Shown in pieces: positions 1 to 6,587 of a stretch of 12,219 nt of DNA. The notes under the pieces are model-generated. The model did not search any database. It was not told the DNA's origin and saw only the letters and a list, made by a program, of their open reading frames with translations. Source of the DNA: Candidatus Kuenenia stuttgartensis. Its GTDB lineage: Bacteria; Planctomycetota; Planctomycetia; Isosphaerales; Isosphaeraceae. Position numbers and translations under genes: made by a program. Positions within the stretch are counted from its first letter, which is position 1. Each line of letters opens with the position of its first letter. The stretch covers positions 1 through 12,219 of the forward strand of contig CAMBZY010000043.1 of NCBI GenBank assembly GCA_945872325.1, given 5' to 3'.

Positions 1-1202
1 ACAGCTTCGCTGGCGGCTTGCCCGATTTTTCCAAGTTCGTCGCGAGAAGATGTGGTCTGACGAGGTGTCAAGTCTTTTTGAGCAAGGCGTTGGAGACTGT
101 CCACACAGCTTTTCACTGGAGATGTGATCGAACGCACCACCATCAAAACCAGCAGCATCGCGCCGCCCACAGTGCCTATTGTCAGGCCAATGGTGAGCCA
201 ACGTGATAAGTGACGGTCGGCCAGTCGAGTTTTCAGCATCTCGTCAATCGCTTCATGAAGGTTCCCCAGAAGCGCTAAATTGGCGGATCGTGAGATGCGG
301 AGGGTTGTCATGCAGGTTTCGGCTGGAATCGCACCTTTGGCATCGGCTCTGGAGGCTTCAGCAATAGTGTCAAGCATCTTTGTGGAGGCTGCAATATAAT
401 CTTTTAAAGACTTTGAAACCTGGTCCTGAAGTATGTTCGATGTTCCATAAACACCAGCATCTTCGACAATCGACTTTCTCAGGCTGACCACAGCTGGCTC
501 GTACAGGCACTCTTTAATGATCGAAGATTCCACAGCGATTCGCTGACGCACAACCACCAGCTTTTCAGGGGCCGTTTCAGAGCCCGATGTTTCAAGAATG
601 TTCAGCAGGCGATCCGTTCGCCATTGCGAATCAGGCAGGAATGAGGTCGAGGCCACAATCGAATAATAGCTGTCCAGATCAGGGTCGAGAACCAGGTTGG
701 AAGTGTCGCCCGCATGGCTGATCATGACTCTGACCAGATCAATGGCGCGGCTGTGCGACTGGTTGATATCTTCCACAGCTCGAGATCCCTCGCGGCGCAG
801 CTCACTGATGCTCCGGGCCAGATTTTCCACAGAAGCCTGACGCCTCTGACGCTGGGCCAATCCTTCTTCAGTGAAATAAAGTGCTTTACCATGGAGCCGG
901 TTCTGTTCTTCAAGGCGGGCGAGTTGTTCGTCAAGATCGTTTGAAAGGCCACTCAACTGGCTCTCAAGTCCTTTTTGGCCCTGACTTTTTCTGACCAGCA
1001 GTTCCCGGTGTTCGGAAATCGTTTCCATCAGTTCGTTGAGTGGTCGAATGAACTGGTTGCCTTTGACTTCTGAATCTGTAAATTCAATCGACTTATTGAT
1101 CTCATAAACAGCCCTCACCAGCAGGACCGTTGTTGGAAGCATGAAAATCAGACAGATCAGAATCAGCTTGTTGACCAGCTTTAGATTATCAAGGAATCGC
1201 AT
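1..1202 (-). CDS. Methyl-accepting chemotaxis protein, N-terminal 400 residues (truncated by the window edge)
   Basis: This is the sensing half of a transmembrane chemoreceptor; the frame is open from an ATG at 1202 to the left edge. Residues 1-10 are a short cytoplasmic start and 12-31 a first membrane segment. Residues 32-333 form a mostly helical extracytoplasmic domain, with a charged, coiled-coil-like stretch near 55-145 and the motif DTSNLVLDPDLDSYY at 166-180. Residues 335-357 are the second membrane segment. A HAMP domain starts at about 358 (RSITSPV) and contains DELGKIGQA at 388-396. The methylation helices and the signalling tip lie off-window. It follows cheW by 73 bp on the same strand, so it probably belongs to the cheA-cheW operon and signals through that kinase. 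No clear ribosome binding site precedes the ATG. The same N-terminal layout occurs in some histidine kinases and GGDEF proteins. The CheA/CheW context favours a chemoreceptor, but the defining signalling domain is not visible. The ligand cannot be predicted. Confidence 0.88.
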   Translation of the reverse strand, partial: MRFLDNLKLVNKLILICLIFMLPTTVLLVRAVYEINKSIEFTDSEVKGNQFIRPLNELMETISEHRELLVRKSQGQKGLESQLSGLSNDLDEQLARLEEQNRLHGKALYFTEEGLAQRQRRQASVENLARSISELRREGSRAVEDINQSHSRAIDLVRVMISHAGDTSNLVLDPDLDSYYSIVASTSFLPDSQWRTDRLLNILETSGSETAPEKLVVVRQRIAVESSIIKECLYEPAVVSLRKSIVEDAGVYGTSNILQDQVSKSLKDYIAASTKMLDTIAEASRADAKGAIPAETCMTTLRISRSANLALLGNLHEAIDEMLKTRLADRHLSRWLTIGLTIGTVGGAMLLVLMVVRSITSPVKSCVDSLQRLAQKDLTPRQTTSSRDELGKIGQAASEA

Positions 1203-1275
1203 GATGGGTGGCTCGGCTCACGGTGATGAAGGATGCTCTGGAATGGGTGATTTTATTTGGAGTGCCGGATAAGGC

Positions 1276-1761
1276 TCAGTCGGGATCTTCAGAGACCAGG
1301 CTTACAGAGCTTCCATGCTGCCTGACGAAATCCAGAATCGACTCCGGTTCAAGCACAAGTAGAAGCTGTTTGGGTAGTTTGTAAGCCCCTTTGATGAACT
1401 CACGGCCACGGCCCTGAAGTGTTTCAGGAGGTTGTTCAAATGCATCGGATTGGACTTGAACAATGTCTCTGATTCCATCCACCACAAGGCTGGCTGCACC
1501 CTCATCACTGCGGATCACCACCAGCATGGTTTCATGATTTCTGGGTCTTGGATCAAGTCCGAGACAATAGGCCAGATCAATGGCCAGAACGATTTGTCCA
1601 CGAAGGTTGATCAGCCCATGAACGACAGGAGAAGCGAGTGGGACATGGGTCATCGACTGATTTCTGAGGACTTCCTGGACTCGTTTGACATCAAGGCCCA
1701 GCAGCAGATTGTCGAGTGCGAAGGTACAGAGCTGTGTTGTTCCATGGATTGTCGATTTCAT
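1276..1761 (-). CDS. cheW: Chemotaxis coupling protein CheW
   Basis: This cytoplasmic adaptor links chemoreceptor tips to the CheA kinase. It has 161 residues, close to the 167 of E. coli CheW, and consists of a single CheW (SH3-like) domain. Residues 10-31 (QLCTFALDN, then LLGLDVKRVQEV) are the usual first strands. The signature INLRGQIVLAIDL spans 51-63, with the conserved Arg at 54. VVDGIRDIV at 93-101 is the typical second-half motif. The ATG at 1761 overlaps the cheA stop by 4 bp (ATGA), a sign of translational coupling, and a purine-rich GAGAGGGG lies about 7 nt upstream. It sits between cheA and an MCP gene, as expected for one chemosensory array. Apart from a short polar tail (about 150-161) there is nothing unusual. 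The isolated CheW domain makes another identity unlikely. Confidence 0.96.
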   Translation of the reverse strand: MKSTIHGTTQLCTFALDNLLLGLDVKRVQEVLRNQSMTHVPLASPVVHGLINLRGQIVLAIDLAYCLGLDPRPRNHETMLVVIRSDEGAASLVVDGIRDIVQVQSDAFEQPPETLQGRGREFIKGAYKLPKQLLLVLEPESILDFVRQHGSSVSLVSEDPD

Positions 1762-4169
1762 GAATTCGCCCCTCTCAATAAGCCGGAACTTTGGTCGCGA
1801 AATTGTTCGTCAGCCACTTGGAGCACCTTTTCAATGTCGAGGATGTCCGTCAAATGACCTCCGACAATCGCGGAGCATTCCGAGCCAGCAAGTCGTGGCT
1901 TGCCAGTGGCTTTGATACGCTCGCGAATGATATCTACGACACCATCAAAAACGAGCCCGACAGGTTGTTTTTCCTCACGACAGACAACCACATGAATTGA
2001 TGGTGAGGTGTTGTCCGTATCCAGGCCCGGATCCAAAATGGTCGGTGCGAAGTGACCTGAACCGAGTTTGCTCAAGAGTTGGACAGGATCGACCAGATGG
2101 AGGATGGTGCCTCGGTAATTTGCGAGCCCAAACCCATTGCGATACTCGACTTCACTCGATTGAATGGCCTCAATCCGCCGCACCTGTTCCAGAGGGATCG
2201 CATGACGGCTCCCGTCTGTGGCTCGCATGACCAGCAGACTTTGACGTTGTTCATCCTGCTCCATATCGGCAATCGCTTCGGCGAGTCGAATTCTGGGCCT
2301 TGAATCATCAATCGACTCGGAATCACTCTGACGAATTTTGTCTGTCAGAACATTGGTCAACCGTGCCAGCCCGAATACATCGAGAATCAAGGCCACTCGC
2401 CCATCTCCCATAATGGTGGCACCGGCCAGCGGCTCAATTCCTCGTAAGGCTTTGGCCAGCGGGCGGACTACGATCTCCTGAGGATCAACAATCTTGTCCA
2501 CCACCAGCCCGAAAAGGGTTCTGTCAGCCTGGAGAACGACAATATTGATAATACTGTTTTCATGAGGCGTATCAATTTGACAGGTGGCCCCTTGCTCTAA
2601 CCCGAGGGCTCTGTTTAGGTTCACCATCGGGAGCAGTTTGCCACGATATCTGTAGACATTCACACCGTGCAAAAGTTCGATTTGGGAGCCTGCGGCAACG
2701 CCTTCAAGTCGAATAATTTCCACCAGATTGACTTGCGGAATCGCGTATCGTTCTTCTTCAGCGACAATAATCAGAGCCTTGAGAATGGCCAGAGTGAGTG
2801 GGATTCGGAGCTTCATGGTCGAGCCATGTCCGAGGTCGCTCATGACATCCACCGACCCACCAATCGACTCAATCGAACTCTTCACCACGTCCATACCCAC
2901 GCCCCGGCCGGAGATCATGGAGAGTGTCTCGGCTGTTGAGAAACCTGGCCTGAAGATCAGTCCCACGGCCTCACGGTCAGTCATACGGCTGGCTTGATCT
3001 GCTCGTAAAATACCTCGTTCAATGGCTTTGCGTTTGACACGTTCAGGATCGATTCCCTGGCCATCGTCTGCCAGTTCAATATTTACCTGGCCGCCTTCAT
3101 GCCAGGCACGCATGATCAGCACGCCTTCTTCAGGCTTGCCGAGTTCAAGCCGCCGTTCAGGCATTTCCACTCCATGGTCCACGGAATTGCGAACCATGTG
3201 GGTGATGGGGTCTTTGATGGCCTCCAGAACAGTCTTATCCAGTTCTGTGGCTTCACCTTCCATTACAATTCGAACTTTTTTGCCAGTCAGTTGGCACAGG
3301 TCACGAACCACTCTGGGGACACTGTTCCAGACATTTCGAATGGGCTGCATCCGAGTCTTCATCATGCCTTCCTGAAGGTCGGTCGTGATGGAGTCGAGCC
3401 TTTGAGTGGCATTCTGAAGTGCAGGAGCTTCCCTGTTTGACGTGCTGGCACACTGAATGATCTGGTTGCGTGCCAGTACCAGTTCTCCGACCAGTGTCAT
3501 GAGCCGGTCAAGGAGCCCAACGTCCACACGGATTGTGGAATCGGCTGGGGCAGCCATCATTGGAGCAGGGCGGGCAGCGGATTTCTGGACTTCGTCGGCG
3601 GGCTTGAGATTTGGTTGGACTGGCGATTCATCAACGATTGACGGTTCGGGAGTCACTTGGGATTGTGCGACAGGCGAATCCGGGACAAGGTCTGGCTTTT
3701 CCAGAACTTCCGTTTGAGGAATCGATTCCACGACGGGAACGTCTACATTCGGAATCGATGGAGCCGCACTTTCAGGGCTCATCACACCCGTCTTACCGAT
3801 CTCGAGCAAATGGATTTTGGTGATCAGGCTGGTGAATTCATCGTCACCATCTTTGCCAGTGGAGCCGATGGCTTCAAGCATGACTCGGGTGGCATCGGTG
3901 ACGGCCAGCATGCCCGTAATAATTTCGGGGGTGACCTGTAAATGGCCATCGCGAAGTTTGCTTAAAAGGCTTTCGCCAGCGTGGCTGACTCCACCGAGTT
4001 TTGGGAAACCCAAAAACTGGGCACAGCCTTTGATCGAGTGAAAGTTGCGAAAGATTCGCCCCAGCACATCGCGGCTCGTGATATCACGTTCCAGCGCAAG
4101 CAGATCCTGATCGATCTGTTCGACGTATTCACGAGTTTCAACCAGGAATTCCTGGACGAAATTATCCAT
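1758..4169 (-). CDS. cheA: Chemotaxis histidine kinase CheA with two C-terminal CheW-like domains
   Basis: This is the central kinase of a chemosensory array: it autophosphorylates a histidine and passes phosphate to response regulators. It has 803 residues from the ATG at 4169. P1 (HPt) is about 1-125, with phospho-acceptor His44 in FRNFHSIKG. Residues 126-210 are a Pro/Glu/Val/Ser-rich linker where a P2 CheY-binding domain would normally be. P3 dimerisation helices span about 212-280. The ATPase domain (P4) shows the N-box HMVRNSVDHG with Asn328, the G1 box ADDGQGI at 367-373, RPGFST at 407-412 and SGRGVGMDVV at 420-429. A first CheW-like domain (P5) is about 465-610 and a second about 640-790 (YRGTILHLVDP at 685-695). 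Every residue needed for autophosphorylation is present. A TTG at 4199 would add ten residues, but neither start has a clear Shine-Dalgarno site; the ATG fits the usual CheA N-terminus better. It is first in the operon and its stop overlaps cheW. Confidence 0.96.
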   Translation of the reverse strand: MDNFVQEFLVETREYVEQIDQDLLALERDITSRDVLGRIFRNFHSIKGCAQFLGFPKLGGVSHAGESLLSKLRDGHLQVTPEIITGMLAVTDATRVMLEAIGSTGKDGDDEFTSLITKIHLLEIGKTGVMSPESAAPSIPNVDVPVVESIPQTEVLEKPDLVPDSPVAQSQVTPEPSIVDESPVQPNLKPADEVQKSAARPAPMMAAPADSTIRVDVGLLDRLMTLVGELVLARNQIIQCASTSNREAPALQNATQRLDSITTDLQEGMMKTRMQPIRNVWNSVPRVVRDLCQLTGKKVRIVMEGEATELDKTVLEAIKDPITHMVRNSVDHGVEMPERRLELGKPEEGVLIMRAWHEGGQVNIELADDGQGIDPERVKRKAIERGILRADQASRMTDREAVGLIFRPGFSTAETLSMISGRGVGMDVVKSSIESIGGSVDVMSDLGHGSTMKLRIPLTLAILKALIIVAEEERYAIPQVNLVEIIRLEGVAAGSQIELLHGVNVYRYRGKLLPMVNLNRALGLEQGATCQIDTPHENSIINIVVLQADRTLFGLVVDKIVDPQEIVVRPLAKALRGIEPLAGATIMGDGRVALILDVFGLARLTNVLTDKIRQSDSESIDDSRPRIRLAEAIADMEQDEQRQSLLVMRATDGSRHAIPLEQVRRIEAIQSSEVEYRNGFGLANYRGTILHLVDPVQLLSKLGSGHFAPTILDPGLDTDNTSPSIHVVVCREEKQPVGLVFDGVVDIIRERIKATGKPRLAGSECSAIVGGHLTDILDIEKVLQVADEQFRDQSSGLLRGANS

Positions 4170-4578
4170 GTTTGCAAGCAACCCCGGGTGCTGATTCAAG
4201 CTGCGTTCTGGGAATGGATCGAGAACAAGTTTTCGATACCGATCGACACTCCTATTTCAGAATATATCCCTTGAATCCATGACCTCGGTTTTTAAGTATG
4301 GCGAATTTGCGATGTTTGTACGGATTATTTCGAGCGATAGGATTGTGCTGAATCGAGAGTCAGGCTAGTACCCACTCAATCGGGGCTGGCAAAGTAGGGT
4401 GGGATGAATCGGTGGGATGAATCCCACCCGCTTCCAGGGCGAATCATCAATTATCGAGACAAACCCGTTTTGTAATTATGATATAAACTATGGCTCATGC
4501 AGGATTTCGGGGTGGTCCTAAAACCAGATCACAGTCAAATCACCTTGGAATCCGGTATAAGCCTTTCGAAATGCGCAT
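4170..4578. other. Non-coding region upstream of cheA
   Basis: About 410 bp separate cheA from the terminator of the small repeat-protein gene. I see no credible gene on either strand; the short open frames here have no ribosome binding site and no recognisable product. The cheA promoter should lie here. On the minus strand the best -10-like hexamer is TATATT (complement of 4261-4266), about 92 nt before the cheA ATG. No convincing -35 box accompanies it, so I do not call a promoter. The most distinct element is the tandem repeat and dyad at 4397-4429, listed separately. Confidence 0.5.
4397..4429. repeat. 13-bp tandem repeat embedded in a perfect 9-bp dyad
   Basis: GGTGGGATGAATC occurs twice back to back (4398-4410 and 4411-4423) and is followed by CCCACC. 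GGGTGGGAT at 4397-4405 is therefore the exact complement of ATCCCACCC at 4421-4429 (9 bp, 15-nt loop). The second copy alone can also pair: GGTGGGAT at 4411-4418 with ATCCCACC at 4421-4428, leaving only a 2-nt loop. The element lies in the non-coding gap upstream of cheA, and no poly-T follows on either strand, so it is not an intrinsic terminator. It could be a dispersed extragenic palindromic repeat or a protein-binding site. The sequence structure is certain; the function is inferred. Confidence 0.7.
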
Positions 4579-4611
4579 AAAAAAAGCCACCATGTCAACC
4601 ATGGTGGCTTT
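4579..4611 (-). terminator. Intrinsic (Rho-independent) terminator of the small repeat-protein gene
   Basis: A perfect 12-bp stem, AAAGCCACCATG at 4583-4594 with CATGGTGGCTTT at 4600-4611, closes a 5-nt loop. On the minus strand the stem runs into seven consecutive T residues (complement of 4579-4585). It starts 20 bp after the stop codon of the small gene at 4631-5056, so it ends that transcript and separates it from the cheA operon. On the plus strand the U-tract is absent, so it acts in one direction. Confidence 0.93.
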
Positions 4612-4630
4612 AATCGTTCTAAAAACAAGA

Positions 4631-5056
4631 TCAGCCTTGTGGCGTGCTCTTGGCAGGAACGCTAGGAGCAACCTTTGAAGGAGCAGCGGCTTGAGCAGCA
4701 GGAGCAACCTTTGAAGGAGCAGCGGCTTGAGCAGCAGGAGCGACCTTAGAAGGAGCAGCGGCTTGTGGAGCAGGAGCAACCTTTGAAGGAGCAGCAGCTT
4801 GTGGAGCAGGAGCAACCTTTGAAGGAGCAGCAGCTTGAGCGGCTGGAACAACCTTAGAAGGAGCTTGAGCAGCTGGTGTCACTTTGGCAGGAGCAGCGGC
4901 TTGGGCGGCTGGTGTCACTTTGGCAGGAGCAACAGCGGCTTGAGCGACTGGGGCAACCTTGGCAGGAGCAACAGCTTGTGGTGTTGATTTGGTTTGGGCA
5001 TTGACAGCTGAGCCAGTCATTACGACCAGGGCTGCCGCGACAGCGAACTTACGCAT
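4631..5056 (-). CDS. Small exported Ala/Pro/Lys/Gln repeat protein, unknown function
   Basis: I do not recognise this 141-residue protein as a named family. Residues 1-20 are a good Sec signal peptide: MRK, a hydrophobic run of Ala/Val/Leu, then SAVNA before Gln21 as the likely cleavage point. Residues 30-134 are about eight and a half copies of a 12-residue unit, A-P-[AS]-K-V-x-P-x-x-Q-A-A. The predicted mature chain uses only Ala, Pro, Lys, Val, Gln, Ser, Thr and one Gly: no acidic, aromatic or Cys residue, and about one Lys per unit. It should be a positively charged, extended, disordered chain outside the cytoplasm. KSTPQ occurs on both sides of the repeats (23-27 and 136-140). The ATG at 5056 is chosen because AGGAG lies 8 nt upstream and the signal peptide starts there; upstream in-frame codons look non-coding. 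It has its own terminator and a possible promoter, so it is probably monocistronic and well expressed. A role in the cell envelope or in binding anionic polymers is a guess. Confidence 0.78.
   Translation of the reverse strand: MRKFAVAAALVVMTGSAVNAQTKSTPQAVAPAKVAPVAQAAVAPAKVTPAAQAAAPAKVTPAAQAPSKVVPAAQAAAPSKVAPAPQAAAPSKVAPAPQAAAPSKVAPAAQAAAPSKVAPAAQAAAPSKVAPSVPAKSTPQG
4655..4969 (-). repeat. Coding tandem repeat, 36-bp period
   Basis: This is the DNA behind residues 30-134 of the small exported protein. Units are 36 bp, in frame, and most begin (on the plus strand) with GGAGCAACCTT or a close variant. The copies coding the C-terminal part of the protein (about 4665-4840) are nearly identical to each other. 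The copies toward the N-terminus have drifted to PAKVTP instead of PSKVAP. One unit is 10 residues long and one is 13, showing whole-codon indels. The pattern suggests recent expansion by slippage or unequal recombination at the C-terminal end. Copy number may vary between strains. Confidence 0.9.
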
Positions 5057-5131
5057 CTCGGTCTCTCCTAAGAGTATCAGTACGGAATGGGAATCTGCTT
5101 CCAACGAACGACCAGTGTCTAAGCTCGCTGA

Positions 5132-5159
5132 ACCATACCCCATCTTCCATAGAGGTCAA
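5132..5159 (-). promoter_or_regulatory. Candidate sigma-70 promoter of the small repeat-protein gene
   Basis: On the minus strand TTGACC (complement of 5154-5159, five of six matches to the -35 consensus) is followed after 16 nt by TATGGT (complement of 5132-5137, four of six matches to the -10). Transcription would begin near 5125, giving an untranslated leader of about 70 nt before the ATG at 5056. The hexamer matches are modest and planctomycete promoters are not well defined, so this is a best guess supported by its position. Confidence 0.35.
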
Positions 5160-5173
5160 GCATGAATCTTGGC

Positions 5174-5201
5174 AATGCTCAAAATCACAACTTTGAGCAT
5201 T
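5174..5201. promoter_or_regulatory. Perfect 10-bp dyad upstream of the candidate promoter
   Basis: AATGCTCAAA at 5174-5183 is the exact complement of TTTGAGCATT at 5192-5201, across an 8-nt spacer. It ends 14 nt before the -35-like hexamer of the small gene, where an activator often binds. No T-run follows on either strand, so a terminator is unlikely. It could be a regulator binding site or an RNA hairpin if the upstream region is transcribed. The symmetry is certain; the role is inferred. Confidence 0.5.
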
Positions 5202-5213
5202 AGCACCACTAAT

Positions 5214-5263
5214 CGGACCATGACACATGTCCGGTCGCTCTAATCTACACGGTAGAAGCGACC
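5214..5263. other. Two adjacent inverted repeats of unknown role
   Basis: CGGACCAT at 5214-5221 pairs with ATGTCCG at 5227-5233 (7 bp with one bulged base, 5-nt loop). GGTCGCTCTA from 5233 pairs with TAG and AGCGACC at 5253-5263 (7 bp plus 3 bp separated by one bulged base, 10-nt loop). The two hairpins share the base at 5233. Neither is followed by a poly-T run. Together with the dyad at 5174-5201 they make three consecutive stem-loops in 90 bp. This could be a structured untranslated RNA or a cluster of binding sites. Confidence 0.4.
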
Positions 5264-5663
5264 TGGTCAAATCCCGCAGTCGGAAAAATCCACTGATTCT
5301 TCCTAGACCGCGAGCACTATCTGTTTTATCGGGTTTTACCCTCTCAGCGGTAGTACCTTCTCAGGAAAATTGCCAGGATTACGTTGGTGAGTCGGTCGAT
5401 TAAGACGATTGTGCTGATTATTGTGGTGTTTGGCAGCTTTAGCAAACGCTCCAGCCCATAAAAGCCAGCGAGTTGAATTTTCCGTTCAACCTAATCCTTG
5501 ATGAACAGGCTAAGAATAAGTTGCGTATTCTAGGGGTTACGGGTAGATACCAAAGGATCAGGCCGGAAAAAACTCCCTATCTTTTAAAACCAACCGGGGC
5601 TATCGCCAAGACTGGCTAGACAACAGCCGCAGGGGGCTTGTCCACGGTTCGCTCCTGGAACGA
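5264..5663. other. Non-coding region downstream of nadK
   Basis: About 400 bp lie between the nadK stop and the dyad cluster. I see no gene I can support, no tRNA and no mobile-element remnant. There are short inverted repeats, such as GTTGAA at 5472-5477 with TTCAAC at 5485-5490. An imperfect stem at 5600-5619 reads, on the minus strand, into a moderately T-rich stretch after nadK; it could contribute to termination of the xseB-nadK operon but is too weak to call. A 24-codon hydrophobic open frame on the plus strand (5387-5461) is mentioned among the findings only. Confidence 0.4.
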
Positions 5664-6554
5664 TCAGTGACGACCTCCACGATCGCCTGGCAAGTAGGAT
5701 CCCCAGCCTAATTTTTCGGCCAGATTCCGATAAAAGTCGCTTTGTCTGGCTCGAACCACAGGTAAAGAAGGCGAGCCTTGGACAATCTCTACGATGTCCG
5801 ACGGATAAATTGGCAGGTCTTCCTGACCGTCCACCACCAGCAGGGTCGGCATGTTTGGGCCAACAATCGAAAGCCTGTAAGTCTTGCGTGCGTCATCCAC
5901 AAGTGGCCGCTGTGTCAGTGTATGGGGCGCAATCGGTGTGATCACCACCATCCGTGCCTCGGGGCAAAGAATCGGGCCACCGGCTGAAAGATTGTGAGCG
6001 GTTGAGCCAGCAGCCGTTGCTACGATCAGTCCATCTGCGCGGTATCGTGCTGCAGGTTTGTCGTCAATAAAGAGGTCGATGTCGATCAGCCGAAACGGGG
6101 GACTGGCTCGAAAAACGACGTCGTTCAAAGCCCTCAGGCTGATATCAGGCTTGTTTTGACTGGCCCTGTATACCAGACACTCGAGCGTCATCAATTCATC
6201 AACATGAAACGCTCTGTCAGCAAGATCTTCCAAAACGCCCCTGATTGATTCAGGATTCACTTCCGTAAGAAATCCCAATCGGCCCAGATTTACACCAAGA
6301 ATTGGCAAGGGCTTATGGCCCATGCGGCGGGCCACGCGCAGAACAGTTCCGTCACCGCCCAGAACAATCGCCACATCGGCGGTCAATCCTTCGAGGCTTG
6401 ATTCCGCTGAGAAATCTTCATAAACCAGCGTAAGTTCTGGCATACCAGCCAGAAGCCGTCGCAGTTGAGCCGCAACTTCATGCACACTTTCACGACCACC
6501 ATGCCCCAGCAAGGCGATTCGCAAGGGCGCATCAGGCTGAATATGAAGGCTCAT
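5664..6554 (-). CDS. nadK: NAD kinase
   Basis: This cytoplasmic enzyme phosphorylates NAD to NADP using ATP or polyphosphate. Its 296 residues match the family's usual length (about 290). The GGDGT nucleotide-binding motif is at 66-70, preceded by the hydrophobic strand VAIVL. GVNLGRLGFLTE at 87-98 is the second signature. The glycine-rich block runs from DGLIVATAAGSTAHNLS (174-190) into AGGPI (191-195), followed by ITPIAPHTLTQRPLV at 205-219. Two positions differ from the commonest sequence: ND at 144-145 where NE is usual, and TAAGSTAH where TPTGSTAY is usual. The core catalytic aspartate (Asp68) is present. The ATG at 6554 lies 33 bp after the dxs stop; a GGGA about 11 nt upstream is a weak ribosome binding site. 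It is the last gene of the xseB-ispA-dxs-nadK cluster, and NADP supply fits the MEP pathway context. Confidence 0.95.
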   Translation of the reverse strand: MSLHIQPDAPLRIALLGHGGRESVHEVAAQLRRLLAGMPELTLVYEDFSAESSLEGLTADVAIVLGGDGTVLRVARRMGHKPLPILGVNLGRLGFLTEVNPESIRGVLEDLADRAFHVDELMTLECLVYRASQNKPDISLRALNDVVFRASPPFRLIDIDLFIDDKPAARYRADGLIVATAAGSTAHNLSAGGPILCPEARMVVITPIAPHTLTQRPLVDDARKTYRLSIVGPNMPTLLVVDGQEDLPIYPSDIVEIVQGSPSLPVVRARQSDFYRNLAEKLGWGSYLPGDRGGRH

Positions 6555-6587
6555 TTTCGAACAATTCCCGCATGGATGCGTCTGAAG

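Noticed and set aside
3022..3440. Overlapping plus-strand open frames opposite cheA
   Set aside because: They are shadows of the CheA catalytic core, which carries all its expected motifs on the other strand.
4170..4199. TTG start adding ten residues to CheA
   Set aside because: It has no better ribosome binding site than the ATG at 4169, and the added residues (NQHPGLLAN) are not part of the P1 fold. The choice is uncertain but favours the ATG.
4540..4851. Leu-rich open frame on the minus strand overlapping the repeat gene
   Set aside because: It is the out-of-frame reading of the 36-bp repeats and runs through the terminator hairpin. It has no ribosome binding site, and the in-frame product with a signal peptide is far more credible.
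4655..4969. Possible CRISPR array, because of the 36-bp period
   Set aside because: The units are contiguous with no unique spacers, stay in frame, and encode a protein with a signal peptide, ribosome binding site and terminator. No cas genes are present.
5260..5285. tRNA-like T-arm resemblance (GGTCAAATCC)
   Set aside because: The conserved TTC of the T-loop is missing and no acceptor, D or anticodon stems can be built around it.
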